Below, one piece after another: positions 16,479 to 28,600 of a stretch of 64,000 nucleotides of DNA. The stretch is from positions 1 to 64,000 of the forward strand of contig JAIEPX010000017.1 of NCBI GenBank assembly GCA_019748175.1, written 5' to 3'. This DNA comes from Gammaproteobacteria bacterium (lineage in GTDB: Bacteria; Pseudomonadota; Gammaproteobacteria; JAIEPX01). The notes below the pieces were generated by a model. The model was not told where the DNA came from, did no database searches, and saw only the letters and a program-made list of their open reading frames with translations. A program made the translations under genes and the position numbers. The first letter of the stretch is position 1. Every line of letters starts with the position of its first letter.

Positions 16479-19400
16479 TTAATTGAGTTCCACCAGGACT
16501 TGCTCATTGTCTTCGTCGAGTAAATCTACAACGGACTGTTGTTGGGATAATAATTTTTCAGGTCTGTGTGCGTGAAAAGCAAAGGCATTCACTTGTTTTT
16601 TCCAAAAAATATTCAGTAATCCACGGAGAGTTGAAGCCTCTTCTTCTGATAAACCTGTAATGTGAATGGCCTGCTGATCAAAAGTAACATAGGGTTTTTG
16701 TCCTTGAAGACTACTGAACGCACAATATTTCTCAAATAAGCCTAAGATCATTTGCGTAAAAGTCGTACAGGTTGGCTTGCCAGAGAGCATTTTAGGCTTC
16801 CAGCCATTTCCAGATTCGTCGATATGGTTGTTGTCCACAATAATAGTTTCAGGCGTTAAAATAGTCATTGTATTACTGTCATCTTGAGCTCTCATGCACT
16901 CAAAACCTGCTTGTGGCTGTTGCCTGAAACTTAAATCCATAATAAAAAAAGCTTTTCTATCAATGTAAAGTTTACCATCTTCGGTGATGAAAAATTCATC
17001 GCCATTATGAGAAATGATTTGAGAAGACATATTTCCACGACCGTAGTCGGACGCGAAAAGTCTTGAGAGTGTTGTAGGATCTAATACCTCACCGTTCTGT
17101 CCTCCGCCGATACACAGTTCACCAGTAGGCAAATAATTAGCCCAAGCAAATTTTGGATCGGTAATATTAGATTTTTTGTGTTTCTCGAGTTTAGTGAAAT
17201 TGAACGTTGTAAAATTTAATACGGTATAAAAATCGCCATCGTAATACATGATGCGTTCATCATCGAGGAAAAGAACAGCTTTATTCATGCGATTTTTTAC
17301 TTGCTGAGAATAGATTAACTCACCCGTGTGAATATTCACTAGGCATAATGTGCAATTCGTTGAATCTCCGAAAGAAAACGCCACTAAATCTTTACCATTG
17401 CTGATAGGTTCAAAACCACAATGTGCGCCTTGAGTAGTATGCTTTATTCTCCAACCCATTTCTTCTTTTTGTATAATATAAAATTTATCGGAATGCAAAG
17501 CAAACGTTGTAGAGTTGAGATAGCAAAGATGACCTGCTAGTGATCCTGCTTCAGGAACATCGAGGGGTTGAGTAGTACGTGTGAGTGGATCTAAAAGCAT
17601 TAAATAAGAAGACGGACTTTTTTGTGAAGAGTCTTCTTGTAATGACAAAAGCAGCGTTCCGTCAGACATTTCAATACTGCTCACTAAGTCAAATCCAGTG
17701 CTCAATGATGACGGTTTTGCATCGGGTTTAGCAGTCACTTCTTTATCATAAGCAGAACTATGAATATCTTTTGCGGTGTCATCGGGTAATCGAACGTTAT
17801 ATTCAACAGAACTTAAATTGCGAGCATTTAAAGGAACTCGTTTTGAAAAAGCAACAATCGCTCCACTATTGAGCGTGTTAATGGCCATGATGGGATTCTT
17901 CAACCCCATGTTCCATTCTTTGATTTGACCACAAGTCCTATTTCCTCGCACTGGCCCACCATATATCATCCTAGTAATTTCCTGCTTTCTAAACACAAAA
18001 TCAACCGTTCCCAGGCGAGTTGTACGACTGCAGCCGCGATCATTGAATTCTGTAACTTTAGGCGCATTAGCCGCCCCCAGCCACTCCTGGAATTTCGCTA
18101 GATGTCTATCTTCAAACGGCAGCCCGTAAAGATTAAGAACACCATTCTGGATCATGGATTCAAAAATTCGTCGATTAAAGCGGCCTTGTTTGAAAGCAAA
18201 CCATGCGAAGCTGCGAGCGTTGAATTTATGGTTGCCGCCATGAATAAAATCGGTGAGGAAAGGAGAGCGATCGAGAACCCGAGTAATGTCGTCACCGTTG
18301 AGTTTTGTACAACCAGATACATCCAATACTTTGAGGGGACGTTCTTCGTCTAGAGGACGTTTATGTGCTTGCGCAACAGTATATTCAAAATTTAATCGCT
18401 CGCAATTGTCACTGCCGGAAATATTTAAATGCGTAAGGCGAGAATCGATGATCGTGACGCCTCTCATTAACATGCAATTTCTAGCTTCAAAGTGGGTGAG
18501 TCTGGGTAAGAGATCGCCTTTAATAACGGCAGATGTTATTGTGGTTTCGTTCAGGATCAGTTTGATAAGATTCGGAGAATGTAGAGCAATTAATTCAATA
18601 GGGTCATCTGTTTTGAGAAGTTGAAGTCCTTTGCCCGGTGTTAGAGTGGTGCCTGTAAGCTCAATTGTTTCTAAGAAGGGTGACATTTTTAAAATGGTTT
18701 CAAAGTCGTCTAAAGTAAATGATTTACAATTCACAACTCTTAAATGTTTTCGCATAATAAGTTTATTTTCTTTTTGAACGAGGATCATTGTGTCTATCAC
18801 AGCGCGATTGTCTTCGTTGCGAGGATTCCATTTAATATTATTGGCCAAAGTTTCAAATTCTTGCACATTGTTACAGTTTTGTAGTTTTGTGGTATCACCA
18901 CGACTAATTTCTACTCTCGCAATAGTTTTCATCAGTGAGGTTTGTTTTGCTTTTTTATAGGCATTAACGGCTTCTTGTGCGGTCACACATTCACCAGTAC
19001 TCTGATATCTTCCGGACGCAGGTTGAGAAACACACTGTAAGTAAGACATTTGAGAAGTGGTTGTTCTTGGCACAGTGTTGTTTCTTTCTTCTTTTGTGAA
19101 ACCTTCGGTGAATATTTTATATTGTTCACAAGGGTTCAATCGGGGGTGAGCTAACACAACACCATTCACTTCTGGATACAAGTTGGGGCGTACTTCTGAG
19201 AGTATTCGATGGTTAGTAATGGGTCTGCCAGCATATTTGAGCAGGACTAGTGCTGTATGTTGAGCATGTTCACTGAGTACAGGTAAAGCTCTTGCTTCTA
19301 TAGGAAGACCAAGCACAGTAATGAATTCGCTAATTCCTAATCCTTTTCGTACAGAGTTTAACGCTTGTACTCGCTCGGATTTGTTATCGTCTTCGACAAC

Positions 19401-22400
19401 CTTATTAGTTTCTTTTTCCTCTTCTGACACGAACCGATCAATTGTGCTGCCCACTTTTGCTTTAAATGATTTTTGTATTTTAAACATCTGTTTACCGGTT
19501 AGGGTACAGCTCTTAACTTTTTCATCACGAGGAAAAAGGGCCAGATGTTGTGCTTCAATATTTGGGACACATGATGCTAATTTATCGAATAGTCGATTAT
19601 AATTTTCACGAATATGTTGTTCCATTTCTTCGCGCGTAGATACTGTAGAGGAAAATCTCTTGCCATTTGCATTGAGTAAAGTGGAGATAGTTTGTGGTGT
19701 CATTGGAAGATGACGATAATCGTGTAAGAACATCACGATGCTTTTCATCAGTAAGAATATTTTATCGCCTTTACGGAGGTACGCAGATACCAAAATACGT
19801 TCAAGATCAAATGGCACAGGGATCATTTTTTCGCCTTCAGGCGTAGGAATTCTAACAACATTAAATTGATCAGCGTGACCATCTTCTTCGGCCAACCAAT
19901 TAAGAATAGCGCAGAGCAGATCAAATTGATTACGGTCTAGTTTTTCTCTGAATTCTTTGTATTTAGCAGTGTCTGTAATTGTACTATATAGTGATTCACC
20001 ATTCACAGCAGTAATTAATGAAAGAGGAATGGCTTCATCTTTTGAAGAATTAACTCTCCAAAGTTCACTTCGTGTGGTTGGGCAAGAGAATAACGACAAT
20101 AAAATTTCAGCGAAACGTTGTAGTCCGGGAAATTCAGGATAAAACTTTGAATATAATAGTGGGTCACGACTTCCTGGTATTCTGATGGGCCTAACAATAT
20201 GTTTACCTTCTTTGACACCGTCAGCTTTAATGATCCTACCTTTTTTGTCAAAAAGCGTATTCCAGATACTTTCCAAAAGGTAGCGCTTGCCATGTTCAGC
20301 ACCAATCATAAGGCAATGTTCAGGATGTTCTTTATCGGGTTTTGTTGTAGAGATTTGTTCTAAATAAATTTCATACGCCAATTCTGAGTGTCGAATTTTT
20401 AATAACTCAAGTGCTTTGTCGAATGCAGGATCGCCTTTGTATTTTTTAATAAATTGAAGCGCCGCATTAATATCGACTAAATCACCCGCGCCTTGGTTAA
20501 GTAGGGCGATAAATGCTGAAACATTATCTCTGTCGATGGCGAAATCTAAAGCTGTACCCGCTTCTTTTGAGGCGAATTTATTTTTACGAGAAAAAGGAGT
20601 GCGAAGATTTAAATTAACATTGTTTTTATGGGTTCTCAGCAACGTAATGACAGACTCAGCGTGTATTTGATCCTTGGTATCCATTGATTCAATGAATAAC
20701 ATGAGCGGTGTGCGTTGTTGAGAGTCTTCTAAGTCAGGATCGCAGGTTGAAAAATTTAGACATATTTCTAATGTTTTTAAGAAGTTGTCTGATGCGAAAT
20801 CTCGATGTGTTCGTAAGAGAGTATGAAATCCAGTTTCACCAAATTTATTTAATGCGTTAATGTCGTTTGAATCTTTAGCAAGTAATTTAATGGCGCCTGG
20901 TTTGGCAAAAGCTATTGCGTCACAAATTAGTGCTCTGCGTGACTCTGGTTTTAGCCAAGGTAAATTAAATTTGATGCCTTCATAATGCGTTCCGAGCATG
21001 TCGAGTAGATCAACAATCTCTTTTGGATCTGTAGGAATAAATTGGGTGTCAAGGCGATCAACGAACAATTTAATGGAGTCAGGGATGCTAAGTAGTCGAT
21101 CGGTGCTATCAGCCGTTGATATGTTGTGATCTTTCAATAGTTCTGCGAGTGAAATACCTAATTCTGGAATAATACATTCTCTGGAAAGTTCTTCCATGGT
21201 TTTGATATGTTGCTCTTTAGGAACTTCAGGTTTGTTCGTTTCTTGTACTAAACGATTATAAGCTTGGGCGGCGAAATAATCTTGACCATAGTTACCTTTC
21301 TTTCCGAGTCTTCTTAAAGTTGGGATGATATATTCATTAAAATCAATAAACACAACTTCATATGGAGGTGTTTGACGTAGCATGTTATCAAATACTGTTA
21401 ATATACTTCCTGGATAATTACTTTCGTCAATTTTATCGAGGCACAACCGTTTATAAAAGATATAAACCTCGGGGTACATAACTTTAAAAAGTTCTTCTAG
21501 GGTCATCTCTGGATTTCGTTTTAACGCATTTTGACCTCGAGTCCATCTTTTTAGCATTAATGGTAATTGACTCAATTTTCGCATAAAGGGAATATCTAGT
21601 GCTAATTGTTTTCTTCCAGCATTTCGGGGGCGAGGTTTCGCAGCACTAGAACTCGGTTCATCGGGTTGAAGGTTGTCAGGCGTTTGTTGCTGATCATAAA
21701 TAATATCTTCAGTCCAAACACCTTCTGCGAGAAGTCGAGCATTATTTTTATAAATTCTGTTGTATGAGGCTTGTTCTGATTTAACGACCCATTGAAGTGG
21801 GGTGAAGGCAAGAATTTCTTTCACCCATTGAGGATCTACAGGTCTCTTTAAGTGCTTTGCCATCGCGAATAAAACAACTTTACTCGCTGGATAATGTAAA
21901 CCATTAGTGACAGTGATAGGAGGTTTCAAGCATTCATCAGCATCAAAAGATCTCAGCCAATGATTAAACGCTGTACCCGTATTATTTAATCGTGAGCAAA
22001 GTTTAAGGTTTGCACTGGTTAAATCTACTGGATCTATCAAACAATTAGGGAAGATTAAGGCGGTTAAAGGATAATTATGTAGTCGATCAAGAGTACTAGG
22101 TAGCTCTGCGACAGCTTTTTCAGGAGTATAATTAGGAATTAAGCGATGATATAATTTAAAAAAAGTGGGGAGTTTTTTTGCAAGCGCGTCTTCAAGCTTG
22201 CCGTCATATACAATTATTTCTTTTGGCCAGTGCTTAATTAAATCTTCAGGCCATAGGCTGATGTCGCGAATAGAATCAGGGTTATTGATGAACAGTTTTT
22301 CAAGAGCTGTAAAATGAGCAACCATAACAGCTTCACCTAAGACATTTTTCCAAGCAATAAAAGCTGCCAACGATTCAAGAGCTACAATAAAATCGTCTCC

Positions 22401-24020
22401 TGCGACTAAATCGCCGCATTGTTCAAATCGTTCTATTTTATCGTGTTCGCCATAAAATCTCAGCTTTTCTTTAAGTTCTTCATTGGGATTTGCTACATGA
22501 TTAACGTGTGTATGGAGTATTTTTATTCCTGCAGAAGCAGTATGCGTGGGCATATCTTCATTTTGATTGACTAAGCCATAGATATTTTGGGCGTATTGTT
22601 CAGTTAATGGTTTGAGGGGGGTATCTTTCCCAGGAACTTTCATCCAGGCATTACAATGAATTCCACCCCAGGTTCTACCTGTATTACTTTTCTCTACTAA
22701 TGTTCCTTCAGGATCGGATTGTAACATGGCGCGAGCCCGTTCATCAGCCGATTTATAGTTTCCTTTATCTAGGATAACATAGTCGATACAGTCACCTACC
22801 ACAACGGGTTCATTCTCTAATAGACTTTCTCTTTCTTGAGAATTTTTTGCTTCTATCAATTGTTGACGTGCTGATGAATAATAGACGCATAATTTTGTGA
22901 TGGGGTCTTTTAATGATGAAACTGTATTAAATTGTCCTTCTAATGTACGCAATCTTAAAATAATTTCATTGAGTGGAACAAGAGACGGAGAATTAAGTGA
23001 TAAATTATTATCGGCTATGATTTGTGCAAGTGTATTGACAGAAAACATGTCACGAACGGGCAGTAGCTTTATTTCCTGTTTTATTTTTTGTTCAGGTAAA
23101 ATTTCAGGTTGTGCTTTTGATCGTGGTGGAGAATCTTGGCTTACTTCATCATTGTTTGAATGACTTGCGAGGGACTTTATGTCAGCCGAAGATTTTTTTA
23201 GTACAAGTTGGGGCGACTTGTCGCTCTTATCATCAGGTGAGCTTGATGTTGCACTGGCAGCATTGACCGCCTCTCCACTGGTGCGATTTTCAGTGGATTG
23301 ATGATCATCATCGCTGGATATTTTTTTAGCGCTGTCTTCAGCATTATTTACCAATTGAGATTTTTTTGTAGTATCAGGTATTAATGCATTTAACATACGA
23401 ATTGGTTTGCTGAATAATGCGACTAACGTGTGTTGTTCTGGGTTATCATTAAGAAATTTAATTGCAGCTTTGATTTCTCCAATGGCTTTAAAATAAACAG
23501 CGGGTTTGTCTCCAAGTCCTTCTCGGAGATTTTTCTGAAGGGTTTCGTAGGAGCGCATTACTCGTTCAGCGGCGTCGATTTTGAATATCGGTTCATCGAT
23601 TGCTTTAGCTTGGAGTGATGAGTGTTTTTCTCGAGGAGGAGGAATGGAGGTTTTTGTGCGAGTGCTAACTATAGTGGATCTTGCGGGGGCATCTGAAGAG
23701 CCTCTAGGAGATTTAGCCCAAGAGGTTTGTCTTACGGCAGCTGGAGGAGAAGGCGGCGGAGAGTCTATTAAGGGTTTTGAGGCTGATTCGGTCTCTGTCT
23801 CAGACAATTCGTCTAAATCTAAGGATTTCCGGGCGGTTTTGTTGACTGTTGTTGTTTGAGCAGGTGCGGCGGCGGTGATTTGCTTATTCGCACCTGCCTT
23901 CTTAGGAGCCAAACGCGGTTTTGGGGGTAATGCGGGTGGGGGTGCGGTTGCTTTTGCGGGTGATTGGCCAGATTGCGTGATTAATGGCTGTATATCGTCA
24001 CCCGTATTACCTTTTTGCAT
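16479..24020 (-). CDS. Giant multidomain protein, 2513 aa (kinase-like, ankyrin, LRR-like, propeller-like)
   Basis: ATG 24020 is chosen because GAGGAG lies 8-9 nt upstream; a TTG 14 codons earlier has no such site. Order: Pro-rich disordered N-terminus (PPPALPPKPRLAPKK) to ~150; helical region; a cassette near 390-740 ending in DLTSANLKL (D666, N671) and SFDADECL (D693, D695), which reads like a kinase catalytic loop plus metal Asp; ankyrin-like repeats ~1060-1200; a second cassette ~1285-1420 with SKFYPEF (K1292), EDGHADQF (D1380) and PFDLER (D1405); LRR-like ~1755-1940; beta-rich propeller-like ~2045-2355. There is no signal peptide. Paralogous to the 2501-aa gene. The acidic-hydrophobic C-terminus (LDEDNEQVLVELN) is compatible with a Dot/Icm-type export signal, by inference. 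Confidence 0.85.
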   Translation of the reverse strand: MQKGNTGDDIQPLITQSGQSPAKATAPPPALPPKPRLAPKKAGANKQITAAAPAQTTTVNKTARKSLDLDELSETETESASKPLIDSPPPSPPAAVRQTSWAKSPRGSSDAPARSTIVSTRTKTSIPPPREKHSSLQAKAIDEPIFKIDAAERVMRSYETLQKNLREGLGDKPAVYFKAIGEIKAAIKFLNDNPEQHTLVALFSKPIRMLNALIPDTTKKSQLVNNAEDSAKKISSDDDHQSTENRTSGEAVNAASATSSSPDDKSDKSPQLVLKKSSADIKSLASHSNNDEVSQDSPPRSKAQPEILPEQKIKQEIKLLPVRDMFSVNTLAQIIADNNLSLNSPSLVPLNEIILRLRTLEGQFNTVSSLKDPITKLCVYYSSARQQLIEAKNSQERESLLENEPVVVGDCIDYVILDKGNYKSADERARAMLQSDPEGTLVEKSNTGRTWGGIHCNAWMKVPGKDTPLKPLTEQYAQNIYGLVNQNEDMPTHTASAGIKILHTHVNHVANPNEELKEKLRFYGEHDKIERFEQCGDLVAGDDFIVALESLAAFIAWKNVLGEAVMVAHFTALEKLFINNPDSIRDISLWPEDLIKHWPKEIIVYDGKLEDALAKKLPTFFKLYHRLIPNYTPEKAVAELPSTLDRLHNYPLTALIFPNCLIDPVDLTSANLKLCSRLNNTGTAFNHWLRSFDADECLKPPITVTNGLHYPASKVVLFAMAKHLKRPVDPQWVKEILAFTPLQWVVKSEQASYNRIYKNNARLLAEGVWTEDIIYDQQQTPDNLQPDEPSSSAAKPRPRNAGRKQLALDIPFMRKLSQLPLMLKRWTRGQNALKRNPEMTLEELFKVMYPEVYIFYKRLCLDKIDESNYPGSILTVFDNMLRQTPPYEVVFIDFNEYIIPTLRRLGKKGNYGQDYFAAQAYNRLVQETNKPEVPKEQHIKTMEELSRECIIPELGISLAELLKDHNISTADSTDRLLSIPDSIKLFVDRLDTQFIPTDPKEIVDLLDMLGTHYEGIKFNLPWLKPESRRALICDAIAFAKPGAIKLLAKDSNDINALNKFGETGFHTLLRTHRDFASDNFLKTLEICLNFSTCDPDLEDSQQRTPLMLFIESMDTKDQIHAESVITLLRTHKNNVNLNLRTPFSRKNKFASKEAGTALDFAIDRDNVSAFIALLNQGAGDLVDINAALQFIKKYKGDPAFDKALELLKIRHSELAYEIYLEQISTTKPDKEHPEHCLMIGAEHGKRYLLESIWNTLFDKKGRIIKADGVKEGKHIVRPIRIPGSRDPLLYSKFYPEFPGLQRFAEILLSLFSCPTTRSELWRVNSSKDEAIPLSLITAVNGESLYSTITDTAKYKEFREKLDRNQFDLLCAILNWLAEEDGHADQFNVVRIPTPEGEKMIPVPFDLERILVSAYLRKGDKIFLLMKSIVMFLHDYRHLPMTPQTISTLLNANGKRFSSTVSTREEMEQHIRENYNRLFDKLASCVPNIEAQHLALFPRDEKVKSCTLTGKQMFKIQKSFKAKVGSTIDRFVSEEEKETNKVVEDDNKSERVQALNSVRKGLGISEFITVLGLPIEARALPVLSEHAQHTALVLLKYAGRPITNHRILSEVRPNLYPEVNGVVLAHPRLNPCEQYKIFTEGFTKEERNNTVPRTTTSQMSYLQCVSQPASGRYQSTGECVTAQEAVNAYKKAKQTSLMKTIARVEISRGDTTKLQNCNNVQEFETLANNIKWNPRNEDNRAVIDTMILVQKENKLIMRKHLRVVNCKSFTLDDFETILKMSPFLETIELTGTTLTPGKGLQLLKTDDPIELIALHSPNLIKLILNETTITSAVIKGDLLPRLTHFEARNCMLMRGVTIIDSRLTHLNISGSDNCERLNFEYTVAQAHKRPLDEERPLKVLDVSGCTKLNGDDITRVLDRSPFLTDFIHGGNHKFNARSFAWFAFKQGRFNRRIFESMIQNGVLNLYGLPFEDRHLAKFQEWLGAANAPKVTEFNDRGCSRTTRLGTVDFVFRKQEITRMIYGGPVRGNRTCGQIKEWNMGLKNPIMAINTLNSGAIVAFSKRVPLNARNLSSVEYNVRLPDDTAKDIHSSAYDKEVTAKPDAKPSSLSTGFDLVSSIEMSDGTLLLSLQEDSSQKSPSSYLMLLDPLTRTTQPLDVPEAGSLAGHLCYLNSTTFALHSDKFYIIQKEEMGWRIKHTTQGAHCGFEPISNGKDLVAFSFGDSTNCTLCLVNIHTGELIYSQQVKNRMNKAVLFLDDERIMYYDGDFYTVLNFTTFNFTKLEKHKKSNITDPKFAWANYLPTGELCIGGGQNGEVLDPTTLSRLFASDYGRGNMSSQIISHNGDEFFITEDGKLYIDRKAFFIMDLSFRQQPQAGFECMRAQDDSNTMTILTPETIIVDNNHIDESGNGWKPKMLSGKPTCTTFTQMILGLFEKYCAFSSLQGQKPYVTFDQQAIHITGLSEEEASTLRGLLNIFWKKQVNAFAFHAHRPEKLLSQQQSVVDLLDEDNEQVLVELN

Positions 24021-24346
24021 TGCACCCGCTCCTCTCGAACTATTACCGATTGAGCCCAGCAATTTAGTGAAGGTGATGCTGGGGTAAAGTGCGCATATCT
24101 TAACATAAACTTAAGGAAAATGGAACCCGCGGAGGGCGCGCGTTATGGGCTATGGAAGAGTAGTTTAAGTTGGGTAAATGACCGTTATTTATGCGGAATT
24201 AAGAGGATTTTGTCGACCAAACACGTTGCGACCGCATGCCTAATTTTGATGAAAATGATGATCGATGATGATTTCTTGCCAGGACCAGTAGGTCTAATCT
24301 GAGTAATGAGAGGGTAGCTTCAATCTAGCCCCCTTCCTAGCATTTA
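24021..24346. other. Intergenic region, nothing recognised
   Basis: These 326 bases separate the Sel1 gene from the downstream 2513-aa gene; both are read leftward. They include a short GC-rich patch (24125-24145), but I see no convincing terminator, promoter or small gene. An ORF at 24120-24302 on the plus strand has no ribosome site and no recognisable product. Confidence 0.4.
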
Positions 24347-25423
24347 TTAATAACGAAACCAATGATAACGATATCTTACTGTTTGCTGTGGATTCTTCAA
24401 ATTCACTAAATTCATTTTCGCTGTTTCGTGACCTTTTGCGGCAGCTTTAGTGTACCAATCAATGGCTAGCGCTCTATTTACTGGAACTCCATGACCATTG
24501 CCATGGCAAGCACCAATACTGCACATCGCATCGGCATTACCTTTAGTAGCTGATTGTTCAAATAATGGGGCGGCCATTTTATAATTCTTAGATACTCCAA
24601 TCCCTTTCATGTAACAAAAGCCAAGTTCATTGAGTGCATCAGCCAGGCCTTTGTCACAGGCTGATTTTATCAAAGCAATACCTTTCCTTTCATCTTTTTT
24701 CACGCCTCGGCCATAAAGGTAACAAACACCTAAATGCCATTCACCCCAGGAAATATTTTGTTGAGAAGATTGTTGATACCACTCAACTGCCGCTCTGAGA
24801 TCGAGGGTAACACCGTTACCAAACTCATAACAAACACCTAACAAATTTTGAGCAAAACCATGGCCCGCGTGTGCTGATTCTTTTAATAGCTTAAAAGCCT
24901 TTTGATAATTTTTACCTTCACCGCCAATGCCAAAATAGTGATAACAGCCTAAAATATATTTTGCTGTAATATTGTTTTTTTCGGCTTCGGCTATACACCA
25001 AGGAAGCCCCGCTTTTTGTGCGCCAATTAAATATCTATCAACCATTTGTTGATTTTTTTCTGGTAAGAATAAATCATGAATGACCCAACAGCGAAAATAC
25101 CCAGCTGAGTATCCACTAGCGATCGCTTTTTCATATAATTCTAGAGCCTCGTAAAGCTTGCTGAAGTTATAGAGGTCTTCTGCTAGTAAGAATTCTCTTT
25201 CGCCGGGAAGTAATTGTTTATCTAAATCGAGCTTTTGTAAGCTTGTAGTCATCTGAGCATAACTACTTTTTTCAGTAACCGCGGAGTTTGCTGCAGGGGT
25301 AGAAGCATCAACAGTCAATACTGACAAAGGAGGTGCTGAAGGGGTCGTAGTAGATGGGCCATCTGAATTGGCCTCTGGCTCTTTTTTTTCTTTCTTCTTA
25401 AAGCTAAATAAACTCTTTTTCAT
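24347..25423 (-). CDS. Sel1-repeat protein, 358 aa
   Basis: The strong site GGAGGAG is 5 nt before ATG 25423. The first ~20 residues are very basic (MKKSLFSFKKKEKKEPE), then a Ser/Thr/Pro linker to ~75. From about 160 there are five Sel1 (TPR-like) repeats with the consensus A-x-x-x-LG-x-CY-x-x-G-x-GV-x-x-(n)-A-x-x-W/L. Examples are AQNLLGVCYEFGNGV, WHLGVCYLYGRGV, NELGFCYMKGIGV and MCSIGACHGNGHGV. Sel1 proteins mediate protein-protein interaction, and several in Legionella (LpnE, EnhC) affect host entry. It lies between the two giant paralogs in the same direction. A role as their partner is possible but inferred. Confidence 0.9.
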   Translation of the reverse strand: MKKSLFSFKKKEKKEPEANSDGPSTTTPSAPPLSVLTVDASTPAANSAVTEKSSYAQMTTSLQKLDLDKQLLPGEREFLLAEDLYNFSKLYEALELYEKAIASGYSAGYFRCWVIHDLFLPEKNQQMVDRYLIGAQKAGLPWCIAEAEKNNITAKYILGCYHYFGIGGEGKNYQKAFKLLKESAHAGHGFAQNLLGVCYEFGNGVTLDLRAAVEWYQQSSQQNISWGEWHLGVCYLYGRGVKKDERKGIALIKSACDKGLADALNELGFCYMKGIGVSKNYKMAAPLFEQSATKGNADAMCSIGACHGNGHGVPVNRALAIDWYTKAAAKGHETAKMNLVNLKNPQQTVRYRYHWFRY

Positions 25424-25615
25424 AAGACTCCTCCATAATTAGTAGAGACATGCTCGATTATCCTGCAGAAATTATTTTTGTCAACCCTGAGGTGAATGGG
25501 TTAATTGACATAAAAATGGAACTGATTACGTAAATTGTTATGAGTGATATGGATAGATGACGCATTATTCACGCAATAATTGTCTTCTTATTACCTTGAA
25601 GTATGGTTGCGATAG

Positions 25616-28600
25616 TTACTCGATCTTGAAGATGTCATTGCTCTTAGATATTGGTACGGCATCTTTAGAGCTATCATCTTGAGAGCGAGTCAGGTTGGGC
25701 GAGCGGGGTCGGTAGAGTCTTGGGCTGGCAGTGGGGGAGAGAGGATGTTGCCAGAAAGATTTGAGGGTGCGGCGTAGAGTGTTGGCTTCTTTTTCGGTGA
25801 GGCCTTTTATTAAAATGACATTGTCATGACAGGTGACTGTTTGTGTATTGCGCTCTGTTTGGTCTTGAATGGATGTTTTTTCGAAGAAGGCAGAGAGTAA
25901 ATCAAATAATGTACGGCCTGTGGGTTGGTTAGCGCAGATAGTTTCGTACCAAGCTCTGTTGCTGCTAAGGTCGATGTCCAGAGTAGAGCGTTCTATAGGT
26001 TCTGGTGTAGTTATTTTTATAATAATTTCGCCTTCAGTAAGTATGATAATGTCGAATTTATCCTGATTTTCATGCGGGAGCTTCAAATCCAGAATGTGAA
26101 ATTTATTACGTTGCATTTCAAGGCATGTATTTTGACTTTCATTTTTTTTGAGTGTGAGTACGTCATTTTGATAGCACATGACGGGTTGTCTAGTAACGTT
26201 TGCATCACATAAATAACGATGGGTTGGTATTAATGTTCGTTTATTTTGAGTGCCTAGAGTGGTAATAAGTATTTCTTCACTCGTTGCTTGAACAGCGCAT
26301 ATATTGTGAATGTTATCTGCGTTTATCAAAAAATCTCTATTGAGGATAGTGATCTCACACGTTTCGATATTGATAATGGTTAAGGCGTTTTGTGTGATCG
26401 TTTTTTGAAAAGGACCAAGCCCTACGACTTTTTTGTGTGTGGCTTCACCATTGCAGATGAGTATTTCTTTTTTGTTGAGAAAACGGAGTGGTTTAATCAA
26501 TTGCGTATTAAAGTGTTGGGTATAGATTGTGACACCACTTTGATAATTCATGATGGATAATGTTGATCCTGATTGTTCTCTTGAGCAGAATGCAACAAGA
26601 TTGTTGGGGCCTTTAATAATTGGATGTAAAATGGGTGTTCCAGTGATTTTGTGTTTTATAATCCATTGATCATGACGCTTGATAATAATGTAAATTTGAT
26701 CTGAATGAAGAGCAAAGACGTTGTGACTGAGTGCGAGGACATCACCGCAGAAAGATTTTACTTGAAGAATGTTGAGTGCGATAAAATTTTGAGAAATGGT
26801 ATCAAGAAGGATACATTTATTACTTCGATCTGAGAGAAGAATTGTACCATCAGGCATCATCGTACTGCTGATGACATCACTTCTCATGTCAAGGCTAATT
26901 AACTTTCCAGTAAACTCATCCTTCCGACGATCCGAGAGTGTGCCAAAAGTTTCAAATTCTCTTGCGTTTGTTCGTTCAGGTGTTCTGATTCCAAATACAG
27001 TAGAGGGTTGTCCACGGGCAGTTGTGACTTTTCTTTGTCCAATGGCGAAAATGTTTCCGTTGGGTAGTTCTTCCATAGCAGAAACCGTAGCCAACCCGAT
27101 ATCCCATTCATAGGCATTGCCTTGAGTTCGTTTTTCTCTTTTTGGTCCGGGTTCTAAAATACGGGGTTTAGGATTCAATTCAAATATGAATTGAAATTTT
27201 GCTATTTGAGAGAGTTGAGTGGCACTTAAAAAATTAACTTCAGTAATCGTCACTTTGTTGTTAGGGTGTTTTAGCCAGAGTAAAATTTGACGAAGATCAT
27301 GATCTTCAATTAAATTATGCAGTATTAATGTTCCGTTTTGAACCATAGCGTCAAAAGTGTTTTGGCAAAAGCGATTTTGCATCAGTGCGAATGAAATGAA
27401 AGCACGAGGGTTGTAGGGTTGTGTATTTTCGTGGTTAATTTTTTGGAGAAATGGTGAGGCATCTAGAACGGCTTCGATGGATTCAGGACGCAGTGATTTA
27501 CAATTTTGAAAAAGGAAAACATTGAGAGGACGTTCATCTTCTATTGAGCACGGTAATGAATTTTCTTTTGTGTAGGTATATGAGATAGTTTCTAATTTCT
27601 CATTGTCACTGACATCAAGATGGTGAAGTTGTGGGTCAACAAGCTGACACGTTTTATAGTGTTTGCATTCTCTTACTTCTAAGTGAATTAAGGAGGCAAG
27701 TTTTTTACTATCATAGGTAAAATGGGTTATATCAGTATTAATAATGACCACTTTTTTGATTTCTGGAGAATAATCTTCGAGTAGTGTAAATACAGAGTTT
27801 CCAAGCGCATTCTTTAGACCATTACAGTTTGTTAGTTCGAGTCTTTGTAATTTCGGAGAATTTTGAAGAAACTTTACTAAGTCGTCCCATGTAAGGTCGT
27901 CACATAAATTGAGGCATAGTTCCGTCAGCTGAAATTTACATTTTTTTTGAATTTCGTGAAGGGCATTAAGCATTAATCGGTTGCTTTTTTTGTTGTCACT
28001 CCATTGAATACATCGAATAAAGTTTTCAAATTGTTTTTGTGACCTGAAAGTATCTGAAGAAGGTATATTGCTAATATCTATTTTATGAATAACTGCAACA
28101 ACTTCAGTTGCGGTCTTCTTAGACTGATGATAAAACTCTATAAGGGATTCAATGGAATTGCAAAACTGGCCGCCTCTAAACTTTGTTGAGAGATTTTGCG
28201 ATGTGCAGTCTACCACATCTTTTTGTGTGGTGAGTGTTCTCTGGTTTCCATCATTAATGAGTAAGTATTTTTGACAAGTGGTCAAGTTAGGATTTTGTTT
28301 GGTTTTTGAGTTATATTGATGGAAGAGTTCAGGGCATGCCTCTCTGAATAAACTAGTCGGATAAATTTCGGAACGTGATTTCAAGTAGAGAAATTTTGCA
28401 ATTTTGACATATAATTCGTAGAGCTCAGCGAAAGTCCGCAATTCAAGAGGGCAGTCTATTAATGTAAACTGTTCGGCTTGATCCTTAATAATGCCAAAAA
28501 CAGTGCTTCTCTTTTTCTTCTGTACCTTTGTTTTTTCTGATTGTCGACTTTCTGTATTATCGAGTTGTTCGATGGCTTTTCTTAATGATGAAGGTAAAGG